Assembly (NCBI GenBank): GCA_910575005.1
Contig: CAJTCL010000003.1
Coordinates: 124,001 to 188,000, forward strand
Direction: 5' to 3'
DNA length: 64,000 nt
From: Lachnospiraceae bacterium
Lineage (GTDB): Bacteria; Bacillota; Clostridia; Lachnospirales; Lachnospiraceae
The notes under the pieces were generated by a model that saw only the letters and a program-made list of their open reading frames with translations, ran no database searches and was not told the origin of the DNA. Below are positions 34,911 through 44,880 of the stretch, piece after piece (position 1 is the stretch's first letter; each line of letters opens with the position of its first letter). Position numbers and translations under genes: made by a program.

Positions 34911-36422
<1,512 letters not shown>

Positions 36423-36427
36423 ATACC

Positions 36428-37864
36428 ATGTATGATGTAGTAATTATCGGGGCTGGCGTATCAGGCTGTGCCTGTGCGAGAGAGCTTTCCAGATATCAAT
36501 TGAATATCTGTGTATTAGAGAAGGAGGAGGATGTGTGCTGCGGGACTTCCAAGGCAAACAGCGCCATTGTACATGCAGGATTTGACGCCAAGAGCGGTAC
36601 TTTAATGGCAAAACTGAATGTGGAGGGCAATCAGATGATGGAGGAGCTTTCCAGAGAGCTTGATTTTCCATTTCAAAGGAATGGATCGCTGGTTGTGTGT
36701 CTTGATAAAGAGGAACTGCCAGAACTGCAAGCACTGTATGAGAGGGGAAGCCGCAATGGTGTCAACGGTTTAAGGATCCTTGACAGAGAAGAGCTGGTTG
36801 AGAAGGAACCCAATATTTCCGATCAGGCGGTAGCTGCTTTGTATGCGCCCACAGGGGGAATTGTCTGTCCGTTTGGCATGAATCTTGCTTTTGCAGAAAA
36901 TGCAGCGGTAAATGGGGTGGAATTTTATTTTGATACAGAAGTGATTGGATTTGAGAAGCAAGAATCCACTTGGCTAGTGAAAACCAATCAGGGCGATTTT
37001 GCGACGAAGTATATTATCAATGCGGCGGGAGTTTATGCAGATCAGTTCCACAATATGGTAAGTTCTAAAAAACTCCATATCACGCCCAGGCGTGGTGAGT
37101 ATTGTCTGTTTGATCACGCAACGGCAGAGTTTGTAAAGCATACTATTTTTCAGCTTCCGGGCAAGTATGGAAAGGGTGTGTTAGTTACACCTACAGTTCA
37201 TGGAAATATCTTAGTTGGGCCGACAGCGGATGATATTGAGGACAGAGAGGGAACCAATACCACCCAGGAGGGTCTTGAGGAGCTGACTGCCCGTGCCAGA
37301 CAAACGGTCAAAGATTTGCCTATGCGCCAGGTGATTACTTCTTTTGCAGGGCTGCGCGCCCATGAGGATGGACATGAATTTCAGATTGGTGAGGCAGAGG
37401 ACGCCAAAGGTTTTATTGATTGTGCAGGAATTGAATCACCTGGTCTGACGGCAGCTCCGGCCATTGGAAGGATGGTGGCTCAAATGATCAAAGAACTTTC
37501 TGATGCAAAAGAGAAAACAGATTTTATAGCAGCCAGAAAAGGGATCTTAGATCCCAAAACCTTAGATCAGGAAGCACATGCAGCATTAATTCAGCAACAG
37601 CCAGCTTATGGAACGATTGTCTGTCGCTGTGAGCTGGTCTCTGAGGGAGAGATTATAGACGCCATCCGACGGCCACTCGGTGCAAAATCCTTAGATGGCG
37701 TTAAGCGCAGAACCAGGGCAGGAATGGGGCGCTGCCAGGCAGGTTTCTGCTCCCCAAGGACAATGGAACTTTTGGCCAGAGAACGCAATCTGCCTCTTTC
37801 TGAGATTACCAAATCAGGTGGAAGCTCCAAGCTTATCATGGGCAAAAATAAAGATAGAATGTAG
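36428..37864 (+). CDS. NAD(P)/FAD-dependent oxidoreductase, glycerol-3-phosphate dehydrogenase-like, with BFD-type iron-sulfur tail
   Basis: About 478 residues. N-terminal FAD-binding DVVIIGAGVSGCACARELS, the DAO fold (CGTSKANSAIVHAGFDAK; INAAGVYAD), and SFAGLRAHEDGHEFQIG. The C-terminus (~400-460) is a BFD-like [2Fe-2S] domain with cysteines in VCRCELVSEGEII and GMGRCQAGFCSP. This matches the GlpA-like subunit that oxidises glycerol 3-phosphate to dihydroxyacetone phosphate in anaerobes. The start 36428 lies five bases after the glpK stop, preceded by AAAGGTG. Partners follow downstream but are separated by a MITE-like element. Confidence 0.92.
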   Translation: MYDVVIIGAGVSGCACARELSRYQLNICVLEKEEDVCCGTSKANSAIVHAGFDAKSGTLMAKLNVEGNQMMEELSRELDFPFQRNGSLVVCLDKEELPELQALYERGSRNGVNGLRILDREELVEKEPNISDQAVAALYAPTGGIVCPFGMNLAFAENAAVNGVEFYFDTEVIGFEKQESTWLVKTNQGDFATKYIINAAGVYADQFHNMVSSKKLHITPRRGEYCLFDHATAEFVKHTIFQLPGKYGKGVLVTPTVHGNILVGPTADDIEDREGTNTTQEGLEELTARARQTVKDLPMRQVITSFAGLRAHEDGHEFQIGEAEDAKGFIDCAGIESPGLTAAPAIGRMVAQMIKELSDAKEKTDFIAARKGILDPKTLDQEAHAALIQQQPAYGTIVCRCELVSEGEIIDAIRRPLGAKSLDGVKRRTRAGMGRCQAGFCSPRTMELLARERNLPLSEITKSGGSSKLIMGKNKDRM

Positions 37865-38178
37865 ATAATAGGTAATTGCGAAACTCTATAATTCTATAAA
37901 TTTCATATACAATTCAAAAAGTTGGATTAAATATTTTATCATACAAAAGCTAAGAAATGCATTTTAGCACCATGTAAATGAGACTTAAAAATCATGGAAG
38001 CCTTTGCTGAACATGATTTTAGTAGTAAAAGGCTCATTGGAATGTTTGGTGCGTCCTGCATTTTGTGCTTTGGTATGAAATAAAATATTTGTCTATAATT
38101 CTATAAATTGTATGTGATATTTCTATAGCTTTGTAGTTTCGCAATTATCTAAATTTAATGTAGTAAAAGGAGAAATTC
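37865..38178. other. Intergenic region in the glycerol operon, almost entirely MITE-like element
   Basis: No gene. Contains the long MITE-like copy (37871-38149) and the ribosome-binding site AAAAGGAGAAATTC of the next gene. No clear terminator or new promoter was found. Confidence 0.7.
37871..38149. repeat. MITE-like element, long copy (279 bp), TA target site
   Basis: The left end (GGTAATTGCGAAACT) is the imperfect inverted repeat of the right end (AGTTTCGCAATTATC). Inverted similarity continues for about 80 bases inward, including AAATTTCATATACAATT against AATTGTATGTGATATTT. TA flanks both sides (37869-37870, 38150-38151). No open reading frame is inside. It is inserted between two genes of one pathway. 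Confidence 0.8.
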
Positions 38179-39447
38179 ATGTTAAATTATGATATTGTGA
38201 TTGTGGGAGGCGGTCCGGCAGGTCTGGCAGCGGCTGTTTCTGCCAAGGAAAATGGAGTGGATTCGATTCTGGTGCTGGAGAGAGATCAGGAGCTTGGCGG
38301 AATCTTAAATCAGTGCATTCACAATGGCTTTGGGCTGCACACGTTTAAAGAGGAGCTGACTGGACCAGAATATGCGGCCAGATATATCGAGCAGTTAGAG
38401 GAAGCAAAAATAGAATATAAATTAAATACAATGGTGATAGATATCGCCAAAGATAAGACTGTGACAGCTATGAATCGCGCGGATGGTTTATTTGAGATTC
38501 AGGCAAAAGCGATCATCCTTGCAATGGGGTGTCGGGAACGTTCCAGAGGAGCCTTAAATATTCCAGGTTATCGCCCCGCAGGAATATACTCTGCTGGAAC
38601 GGCGCAGCGTCTGGTAAATATAGAGGGTTGTCTGCCCGGGCGTGAGGTGGTGATCTTAGGTTCTGGTGATATTGGGCTTATCATGGCCAGAAGAATGACT
38701 CTTGAGGGCGCCAAAGTACAGGTAGTGGCAGAATTGCTGCCATATTCTGGTGGTTTGAAGAGAAATATTGTGCAGTGTCTGGATGACTATGGGATTCCGT
38801 TAAAGTTGAGCCATACAGTGGTGGATATTGAAGGCAAGGAGCGAGTCAGCGGCGTTACCATTGCGCAGGTGGATCAAAATAGAAAACCAATTCCAGGCAC
38901 AGAACAGCATTATACTTGTGATACATTGCTGTTGTCCTGTGGCCTGATACCGGAAAATGAATTGTCCACAAGCCTAGGGGTCGAGATTAGCCCAGTGACA
39001 GCGGGTCCTCTGGTCAATGAATCTTTGGAAACAAATGTGGAAGGTGTCTTTGCCTGCGGCAATGTGCTCCATGTCCATGATTTGGTGGATTTTGTCTCCC
39101 AGGAAGCCAAGGCCGCCGGAAAACATGCTGCTGTCTATGTGAGAAATGGTGCCAAGCATTCTTTGTGTGAAGGTATAGATATCCCGATTGTGGCAGAGGA
39201 AGGCGTGCGTTATACTGTGCCTAAGACCATCCATCCACAGCGCATGGAGGAAAATCATACCGTGCGTTTTCGGGTAGGAGATGTCTATCAGAATTGTTAT
39301 GTGTCAGTGTATCTCAATCAGGAGCGTGTTATCCATAGGAAACGTCCAGTCGTTGTACCTGGAGAGATGGAAGAAGTGGTATTGAAGCAGGAAGTGCTAA
39401 AGACATTTTCTAATCTATCACAGATTACCGTGAAAATAGAAAAATAA
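38179..39447 (+). CDS. FAD-dependent pyridine nucleotide-disulfide type oxidoreductase of the glycerol operon
   Basis: About 422 residues. FAD-binding DIVIVGGGPAGLAAAVSAKENG, the second nucleotide-binding site VVILGSGDIGLIMARRMTLEGAKV, and LLSCGLIPENEL with VEGVFACGNVLHVHDLVDFVSQEAKAAGKHAA at the FAD end. In many Clostridia it follows the GlpA-like protein and precedes a DUF1667 protein; together they are thought to pass electrons from glycerol 3-phosphate to a carrier, by inference from conserved neighbourhood. The redox-active CxxC of thioredoxin reductases is not evident; HNGFGLHTF and QCIHNGF occur in its place. Start follows AAAAGGAG. Confidence 0.93.
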   Translation: MLNYDIVIVGGGPAGLAAAVSAKENGVDSILVLERDQELGGILNQCIHNGFGLHTFKEELTGPEYAARYIEQLEEAKIEYKLNTMVIDIAKDKTVTAMNRADGLFEIQAKAIILAMGCRERSRGALNIPGYRPAGIYSAGTAQRLVNIEGCLPGREVVILGSGDIGLIMARRMTLEGAKVQVVAELLPYSGGLKRNIVQCLDDYGIPLKLSHTVVDIEGKERVSGVTIAQVDQNRKPIPGTEQHYTCDTLLLSCGLIPENELSTSLGVEISPVTAGPLVNESLETNVEGVFACGNVLHVHDLVDFVSQEAKAAGKHAAVYVRNGAKHSLCEGIDIPIVAEEGVRYTVPKTIHPQRMEENHTVRFRVGDVYQNCYVSVYLNQERVIHRKRPVVVPGEMEEVVLKQEVLKTFSNLSQITVKIEK

Positions 39448-39512
39448 CTGCGATTTGTAAAAAGTAGAGACCATTATCCTTAAATATGGCAAAGACAAAG
39501 GAGAGAAAAGAC

Positions 39513-39872
39513 ATGGAAACAAGAGAACTGACTTGTATTGGCTGTCCGATGGGATGCCAGCTCAAGGTACAGATAGATCATGGTCAGGCGACAGAGATTG
39601 CCGGAAATACCTGTAATCGTGGAGAAGTATATGCCAGAAAGGAAGTCACAAATCCTACCAGAATTGTTACTAGTACAGTGACCGTGGAGGGGGGCAGTCA
39701 TGCTGTTGTGTCTGTAAAGACCAGCAGAGATATTCCCAAAGACAAGATATTTGAAATTATTCAGGAAATTAAGGAAGTAAAAGTACAGGCTCCTGTGCAT
39801 ATTGGAGATGCAATTGTCAGTAATGTGGCAGGAACAGGTGCGGATATTGTTGCCACCAAGGAAGTAAAATAA
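39513..39872 (+). CDS. DUF1667 iron-sulfur protein of the glycerol operon
   Basis: About 119 residues. The N-terminal cysteine motif TCIGCPMGCQLKV and NTCNRGEVYARKE match DUF1667, a small protein typically encoded last in glpK/oxidoreductase operons, with four conserved cysteines that may hold a cluster. Start ATG 39513 follows AAAGGAG; the ATG at 39486 has no site. It closes the operon and is followed by a 39 bp dispersed repeat and a terminator. Its exact electron-transfer role is not established. Confidence 0.9.
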   Translation: METRELTCIGCPMGCQLKVQIDHGQATEIAGNTCNRGEVYARKEVTNPTRIVTSTVTVEGGSHAVVSVKTSRDIPKDKIFEIIQEIKEVKVQAPVHIGDAIVSNVAGTGADIVATKEVK

Positions 39873-39886
39873 ATTTCAACTATTCA

Positions 39887-39925
39887 GAACTCATGAAAAT
39901 AGATATTCAGACCTTCCAAATTCGT
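39887..39925. repeat. 39 bp dispersed repeat, copy 2
   Basis: Matches 16573-16611, beginning GAACTCATGAAAATAGATAT. It starts 14 bases after the DUF1667 stop and precedes the terminator hairpin at 39943. Confidence 0.5.
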
Positions 39926-39942
39926 ATGAAATAGGAACCTTT

Positions 39943-39977
39943 ATCCCTCTGCATCATATAGTAATGCAGGGGGATTT
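39943..39977 (+). terminator. Terminator of the glycerol operon
   Basis: ATCCCTCTGCAT pairs with ATGCAGGGGGAT (one G-T pair) around a 9-base loop; followed only by TTCTA, so termination strength is uncertain. Confidence 0.65.
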
Positions 39978-40080
39978 CTAAATTAATGGAAATTTGAAAG
40001 AAGTTTCTTAATAATTAGAATAATTCCATGTGAGATGGGTTTGATGCGATAGGCATTCTAAAATATTGGGAGGGAATACC

Positions 40081-40326
40081 ATGCGTCTGTGTGAATTAAA
40101 GGAGAAGGAGGTTATCAATGTCTGTAATTGCAAATGTCTGGGATTTGTAGTGGATATTGATATTGATGTCTGTACAGGAGTGGTGCTGGCACTGATTATT
40201 CCGGGCTGTGGAAAGATGTGGAGCATGTTCGGCAGAGGAAGTGAGCTTTTGATACCTTGGAGTCAGGTGGTAAGAGTTGGGCCAGATATTATTTTAGTGG
40301 AGATTCCAGAGCCAGAACCAAAGTGA
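40081..40326 (+). CDS. YlmC/YmxH family PRC-barrel protein
   Basis: 81 residues: MRLCELKEKEVINVCNCKCLGFVVDIDIDVCTG, a PRC-barrel beta fold ending in LLIPWSQVVRVGPDIILVEIPE. The YlmC/YmxH family is found in spore-forming Firmicutes, and expression during sporulation is reported for B. subtilis YmxH; its molecular role is unknown. Start 40081 follows GGGAGGG. The upstream in-frame ATG at 40066 overlaps that site. It precedes nrdR, which has its own promoter. Confidence 0.88.
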   Translation: MRLCELKEKEVINVCNCKCLGFVVDIDIDVCTGVVLALIIPGCGKMWSMFGRGSELLIPWSQVVRVGPDIILVEIPEPEPK

Positions 40327-40343
40327 TTTCTGGGAAATTATGT

Positions 40344-40372
40344 TTGACAAGGGAAAAAAAGAAAGCTATACT
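40344..40372 (+). promoter_or_regulatory. Promoter of nrdR
   Basis: Consensus TTGACA (40344-40349) and TATACT (40367-40372) are separated by 17 bases, 32 bases before the nrdR start. Confidence 0.75.
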
Positions 40373-40404
40373 GAAATTAAATATCTGTACCAAGGAGGAA
40401 TGAG

Positions 40405-40857
40405 ATGAAGTGTCCATTTTGCGGCAGCCATAATAGCAGAGTAATTGATTCCAGGCCAGCAGATGACAATAATTCTATTCGCAGACGAAGGCTCTGTGAT
40501 GAATGTCAGAAGCGTTTTACTACTTATGAGAAGGTGGAGACCACTCCGTTGATTGTGATAAAGAAAGATGACAATAGAGAGCAGTATGATCGGGCAAAGG
40601 TGGAAGCAGGAATTCTGCGTGCTTGTCATAAGCGTCCGGTATCTGCCAAGCAAATTGGCAGATTGGTGGATGAACTGGAAAGTGAGATTTTCAGCAGAGA
40701 GGAGAAAGAAATTTTAAGTTCTAAGATTGGTGAACTGGTGATGAATCGTCTTCAGGATTTAGATCCAGTGGCATATGTCCGCTTTGCCTCTGTATATCGG
40801 GAATTTAAGGATGTAAATACCTTTATGGAGGAATTGAAGAAAATGCTGGACAATTAA
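40405..40857 (+). CDS. nrdR: Transcriptional repressor NrdR
   Basis: 150 residues, full length. The N-terminal zinc ribbon MKCPFCGSHNSRVIDSR with CDECQKRFTTYE is followed by the ATP-cone domain (PLIVIKKDDNREQYDRAKVEAGILRACHKRPVS, ending with YVRFASVYREFKDVNTF). It senses nucleotide state and represses ribonucleotide reductase genes. No reductase gene is in this window. It starts the group nrdR, yqeG, rpiB with a strong promoter upstream. Confidence 0.97.
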   Translation: MKCPFCGSHNSRVIDSRPADDNNSIRRRRLCDECQKRFTTYEKVETTPLIVIKKDDNREQYDRAKVEAGILRACHKRPVSAKQIGRLVDELESEIFSREEKEILSSKIGELVMNRLQDLDPVAYVRFASVYREFKDVNTFMEELKKMLDN

Positions 40858-40889
40858 CAAGAAGATTTCAGTTGCAGGAGAATGAGTGT

Positions 40890-41384
40890 ATGTTAAGAAA
40901 ATTTTATCCTGGTGAATATCTGAACTCAGCATATGAGATAGAATTTGAGCGCTTATATAGAGAAGGATATCGGGGGATTATTTTTGATGTAGATAATACA
41001 TTGGTGCCCCACGGGGCGCCGGCGGATGAGCGTGCCAAAAAGCTGTTTGCATATTTGAAAGAGCTGGGATATCAATGTTGTCTGTTGTCCAATAATAAAG
41101 AGCCAAGGGTAAAGATGTTCAATGATCAGGTACAGGTACAATATATTTTTAAGGCGGCAAAGCCAAAGATTTCCGGTTATGAACGGGCGATGGAGCTGAT
41201 GGGAACACATAAAGGAAATACCTTGTTTGTGGGAGATCAGATTTTTACCGATGTATATGGCGCCAATCGTGCTGGAATCCGTACAATTCTTACAAAACCG
41301 ATTGACCCCAAGGAAGAGATCCAGATCGTTTTAAAGCGCTATCTGGAGCGAATTGTACTATTTTTTTATCAGCGGAGAAGATAA
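40890..41384 (+). CDS. YqeG family HAD-IIIA phosphatase
   Basis: About 164 residues: LRKFYPGEYLNSAYEIEFERLYREGYRGIIFDVDNTLVPHGAP carries the HAD DxDNT motif, CCLLSNNKEPRV is motif II, AKPKISGYERAM provides the motif III lysine region, and TLFVGDQIFTDVYGANRAGI motif IV. YqeG proteins are putative phosphatases, possibly for phosphatidylglycerol phosphate as in plants and cyanobacteria; that activity is not tested here. Start 40890 follows CAGGAG. It is likely co-transcribed with nrdR. Confidence 0.92.
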   Translation: MLRKFYPGEYLNSAYEIEFERLYREGYRGIIFDVDNTLVPHGAPADERAKKLFAYLKELGYQCCLLSNNKEPRVKMFNDQVQVQYIFKAAKPKISGYERAMELMGTHKGNTLFVGDQIFTDVYGANRAGIRTILTKPIDPKEEIQIVLKRYLERIVLFFYQRRR

Positions 41385-41428
41385 TTGATGCATAAAATAG
41401 GGAGAGAATGGAATGGGAGGACGAATAG

Positions 41429-41872
41429 ATGAAAATAGCAATTGGAAATGACCACACAGCAGTAGACTTGAAGATGGAAGTGATGGAGTATGTAAAGAGT
41501 CTGGGCCATGAGGTGGTAAATATGGGAACAGACAGCAAGGAGAGCTGTCATTATCCTGAATATGGTGAAAAAGTGGGACGTGCGGTTGCAGATAAGGAAG
41601 TGGACTGTGGTATTTTGATTTGTGGTACCGGAGTAGGAATCTCTCTGGCTGCCAATAAAATCAAGGGTGTGCGCTGCGGTGTCTGTTCTGATACAACAAC
41701 AGCACATCTGATTAAGGAACACAACAATGCCAATGTCATTGCTTTTGGTGCGCGAATTGTCGGCAATGAGCAGGCTAAGGATATTGTAAAGTCATACCTG
41801 GATGCTGAATTTATGGGCGGCAGACACCAGATTCGTGTGGACATGATCCGTGAGATTGAAGAAAAAGGTTGA
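41429..41872 (+). CDS. rpiB: Ribose 5-phosphate isomerase B
   Basis: 147 residues. MKIAIGNDHTAVDLKMEVMEYVKSLGHEVVNMGT, HYPEYGEKVGRAVADKEVDCGILICGTGVGISLAANK (catalytic cysteine and glycine-rich loop), GVRCGVCSDTTTAHLIKEHNNANVIAFGARIVG and a DAEFMGGRHQIRVDMI end are typical LacAB/RpiB. It interconverts ribose 5-phosphate and ribulose 5-phosphate. Start is preceded by GGGAGGACG. It lies 44 bases after yqeG. Confidence 0.95.
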   Translation: MKIAIGNDHTAVDLKMEVMEYVKSLGHEVVNMGTDSKESCHYPEYGEKVGRAVADKEVDCGILICGTGVGISLAANKIKGVRCGVCSDTTTAHLIKEHNNANVIAFGARIVGNEQAKDIVKSYLDAEFMGGRHQIRVDMIREIEEKG

Positions 41873-41986
41873 AAATTCTTCCATTATAGTATAAAATGAG
41901 AAAAGTATGTTATAGTCCATAAGGCAGACAATAACAAAAGGATTAGGGCAAGATAGGCCCGATTACAGTTTAAGGAGGAATTTCGA

Positions 41987-42544
41987 ATGATTTCAGCAGG
42001 AGATTTCAGGAATGGTATTACAATTGAATTAGATAATAATATATACCAGATCATTGAGTTTCAGCATGTTAAGCCAGGAAAAGGCGCAGCTTTTGTGAGG
42101 ACAAAATTAAAGAACATTAAGAATGGCGGGGTTGTGGAGAAAACATTCCGTCCTACTGAAAAGTGTCCCCAAGCGCGTATTGACAGAGCGGACATGCAGT
42201 ATCTGTATTCCGATGGAGATCTGTTCCATTTTATGGATGTTGAGACTTATGAGCAGATCGCTTTGGATGCCAACGCAATCGGTGATGCTTTAAAGTTTGT
42301 AAAGGAAAATGAGATGGTAAAAATGTGTTCTCATAATGGGAGCGTGTTTGCAGTAGAGCCGCCATTATTTGTGGAATTAAAGATCACTGAGACTGAGCCA
42401 GGATTTAAGGGTGATACCGCTACTGGAGCAAGCAAGCCGGCTGTGGTAGAGACTGGAGCGACTGTATATGTTCCTTTATTTGTGGAACAGGAAGATGTAA
42501 TTAAGATTGATACCAGAACTGGAGAGTATCTGTCAAGAGTATAA
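41987..42544 (+). CDS. efp: Elongation factor P
   Basis: 185 residues with KOW-like N-domain ([44 protein letters not shown]) and two OB domains ([69 protein letters not shown]). It rescues ribosomes stalled at polyproline. The loop carrying modified residue 32 in other bacteria reads KPGKGAAF here. AGGAGGAA precedes the start. Confidence 0.98.
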   Translation: MISAGDFRNGITIELDNNIYQIIEFQHVKPGKGAAFVRTKLKNIKNGGVVEKTFRPTEKCPQARIDRADMQYLYSDGDLFHFMDVETYEQIALDANAIGDALKFVKENEMVKMCSHNGSVFAVEPPLFVELKITETEPGFKGDTATGASKPAVVETGATVYVPLFVEQEDVIKIDTRTGEYLSRV

Positions 42545-42634
42545 ATAATTTTTTGAGTTTCCCTATTTTTCTAATAGCCGATCTTATAGTGCCAAAAGGT
42601 CTTGCTGCCTTTGGCAGCATAGACATCTTGCATA

Positions 42635-42676
42635 AAAAGCAGCTGCGCGCTAAGTAATTAGTGTGTAGCTACTTTT
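42635..42676 (+). terminator. First terminator after efp
   Basis: AAAAGCAGCT with GCGCGCTA pairs with TAGTGTGT and AGCTACTTTT (one mismatch, several G-T pairs), finishing in TTTT. Confidence 0.6.
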
Positions 42677-42703
42677 ACTTGCTAATCAACATAACAAGAA
42701 TTC

Positions 42704-42737
42704 AAATAGAGGCGAGGGGATATTCTCGTCTTTATTT
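42704..42737 (+). terminator. Second terminator after efp
   Basis: AAATAGAGGCGAG pairs with CTCGTCTTTATTT (two G-T pairs) around an 8-base loop. Confidence 0.6.
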
Positions 42738-42858
42738 GGCTGAAATGTGTGGAGTAAAAAATTTCAAAAGAATAGTTTAGAAATGATAGGTAAAATATGC
42801 TGCAATAGTATGATCAGATGAGATGGTAAATCTGGTAAACCGAAAGGAGAATAGGAAA

Positions 42859-43041
42859 ATGGAGGTTTTGGAACAAATGAATGAGCAGGAAATGAAAAGA
42901 GTTGCTATTGAGAAATATGTTAATATCCAGCGCATTAAAAAACATGGACAGGAAGAAGTGGAGTATCAGGAGAAGATAGCAAGGGCAGAGCTGCAAATGC
43001 TGGGAATTTCCACAGAGGATTTGGAAATCAGTAAACAGTAG
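42859..43041 (+). CDS. Small helical protein of unknown function (60 aa)
   Basis: 60 residues, start at 42859 after AAAGGAGA, beginning MEVLEQMNEQEMKRVAIEKYV. It is strongly charged and predicted helical throughout, with no signal peptide, cysteines or known motif. It stands alone between efp terminators and its own terminator (43089-43131), so it has an independent unit. Function unknown; the good ribosome-binding site and isolated transcription unit favour a real gene. Confidence 0.6.
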   Translation: MEVLEQMNEQEMKRVAIEKYVNIQRIKKHGQEEVEYQEKIARAELQMLGISTEDLEISKQ

Positions 43042-43088
43042 TAAGGCAAATACTATTCATGATATTGTAAAAAATTTATAAGAATAAA

Positions 43089-43131
43089 AAGAAAAGCAGG
43101 AATCATAGTAATGTGCAGTCCTGCTTTTCTT
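43089..43131 (+). terminator. Terminator after the 60-residue protein gene
   Basis: AAGAAAAGCAGGA pairs perfectly with TCCTGCTTTTCTT, loop 17 bases. Confidence 0.8.
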
Positions 43132-43237
43132 AATGTAAGGCTAAATGTAGGGATAAGGATGCCAAACAAATCAAAGTCCAAACGGCTGCATGAAATGAAG
43201 TTATGATATCCCGTCAGCCTGTTATGTGGTATTTGGC

Positions 43238-44644
43238 TTATGCATGCCGAATGTCTGTAAATTCCGAGATCTCTCTATTTATCGTCACCAAATCATCCAC
43301 AGTTAAATCGTGTACAGATGAATGTCCAGTAATCCGTGCAAAGGTTTTTAACTCTTCCAGGGTTACATTGAGGTAGTTTGCCACTCTCTGTGCAGATTGT
43401 TCTACTTTGAGCCGTTTTCTGAGTTTTGAATCTTGTGTGGCAATACCGACAGGGCAGTTGCCGGAACCACAGATTCGATACTGTTGGCAGGCTGCTGCAA
43501 TCAAGGCTGCACTGGCCACAGCCACAGCGTCTGCACCCATAGCGAGCGCTTTTGCGGCGTCTGCAGAAACGCGCAGCCCTCCAGTAATCACCAGGGAGAT
43601 ATCAGAATGTACAGAATTCAGATATTTTCTGGCACGGTGCAGGGCATAGATTGTTGGGACAGTGGTGGCCTCACGTAAGAACAAGGGGCTAGAGCCAGTA
43701 GCACCGCCTCTGCCGTCAATCGTGATGAAATCAGGCTTGGCGTAGACACAGTATTCTAAGTCTCTTTCTATGCGTCCGGCAGCAATTTTAATGCCAATAG
43801 GCCTGCCGTCAGAGCGGTTTCGCAGCATTGTCACCATATCTTTTAAATCGTCTTTGGAGTTAAGTTCTGGAAATTTGCTGGGGCTTTGTACATCCTCGCC
43901 CTGTTTTTTTCCGCGAAGTTCTGCGATTTCTGCCGTCACCTTTTCACCGGGCAGATGTCCGCCCATGCCAGGTTTTGTGCCCTGCCCGATTTTAATTTCA
44001 ATCGCGTCTGCAGCACGCAGATTTTCATCTGTGACACTGTATTTATTGGGGATATATTCAAATATGTATTTATAAGAAGCGGCTCGTTCTTCCGGCAGAA
44101 TACCGCCTTCTCCGCTGCACATAGCAGTCTTAGCCATAGCAGAACCTTTGGCCAGGGCAACTTTAATCTCTCTGGATAATGCACCGAATGACATATGTGA
44201 GATATAGACCGGATTTTGCAGAATCATCGGCTTCTTGGCATGTTTTCCAATCACAGTCATGGTGGTGACAGGAGCATCTTCCTCTAGTGGGGCAGGGTTT
44301 AACTGCGCGCCCAAGAGCAGAATATCATCCCAGCTTGGCATCTGCATCTGTGTCCCCATAGCGCCGCTGATGCTGGTTCCAGTGACAGCCATCTGATGAA
44401 TTTCTTCCATATAGCGGCAGGAGCGGTCAGTGCGGTAGAAATTTTTATCATAATTTAAATCCAAAGAGGAAGCTTCAGTTGGTTGTTTTATTTCGGGGGG
44501 ATTTAAAGTGATATCGTTCGTATCTTTATTTTCTGCTGCCTCTTCTCTGAATTTTTCGCCAGGCTGATGGCAGACGGGACATTCTTTAGGCGCATTTTCC
44601 CCTTCATAGATATATCCGCAGACAGTGCAGACAAATTTTTTCAT
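43238..44644 (-). CDS. Rubredoxin fused to FMN-binding glutamate synthase-like domain
   Basis: About 468 residues. The N-terminal rubredoxin knuckles ([10 protein letters not shown] and [11 protein letters not shown]) are followed by a ~420-residue GltB-type FMN barrel ([95 protein letters not shown]) and a cluster motif [15 protein letters not shown]. The catalytic glutaminase domain of true GOGAT is absent. Such fusions are widespread in Clostridia and Methanogens; the rubredoxin may feed electrons to the flavin. Start ATG 44644 follows GGAGAACATT; a longer in-frame start at 44668 is less likely. It lies divergent from the sugar operon. Confidence 0.92.
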   Translation of the reverse strand: MKKFVCTVCGYIYEGENAPKECPVCHQPGEKFREEAAENKDTNDITLNPPEIKQPTEASSLDLNYDKNFYRTDRSCRYMEEIHQMAVTGTSISGAMGTQMQMPSWDDILLLGAQLNPAPLEEDAPVTTMTVIGKHAKKPMILQNPVYISHMSFGALSREIKVALAKGSAMAKTAMCSGEGGILPEERAASYKYIFEYIPNKYSVTDENLRAADAIEIKIGQGTKPGMGGHLPGEKVTAEIAELRGKKQGEDVQSPSKFPELNSKDDLKDMVTMLRNRSDGRPIGIKIAAGRIERDLEYCVYAKPDFITIDGRGGATGSSPLFLREATTVPTIYALHRARKYLNSVHSDISLVITGGLRVSADAAKALAMGADAVAVASAALIAAACQQYRICGSGNCPVGIATQDSKLRKRLKVEQSAQRVANYLNVTLEELKTFARITGHSSVHDLTVDDLVTINREISEFTDIRHA

Positions 44645-44787
44645 AATGTTCTCCTTTCCTATGTACACAATAGTTGTATAGTCATGTTATCACTTTTACA
44701 GTTTAGTTGGCAATACGTTTGTGAGTTTTTTCTAATCGATAAAAATACTTTCCGAGTTCTTGTTGTGATCAGATAAAATCAGCAGAA

Positions 44788-44814
44788 AATGGATGACATT
44801 CCATCCGTTTTTTG
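44788..44814 (+). terminator. Hairpin with T-run overlapping the fructokinase promoter
   Basis: AAATGGATG pairs with CATCCGTTT, followed by more T residues. Its position within the -35/-10 window of the next promoter suggests it stops upstream or antisense transcripts, or functions as an operator-like palindrome. Confidence 0.45.
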
Positions 44815-44822
44815 TTACAATA
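44794..44822 (+). promoter_or_regulatory. Candidate promoter of the fructokinase gene
   Basis: ATGACA (44794-44799), 17 bases, then TACAAT (44817-44822), about 58 bases upstream of the start. The overlap with the hairpin above could give regulation. Confidence 0.45.
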
Positions 44823-44880
44823 GACCAATATACAAGCAGAAGAAATAAAAGTTTTTAAGGCGTCAGAAAGGATGTGGAGT

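Larger units (their letters stand above)
42545..42858. other. Intergenic region after efp with two terminator hairpins
   Basis: No gene. Contains a hairpin-like stretch with GGTCTTGCTGCC.GGCAGC (42599-42620) and the terminators at 42635-42676 and 42704-42737, then the ribosome-binding site of the following small gene. Confidence 0.6.
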
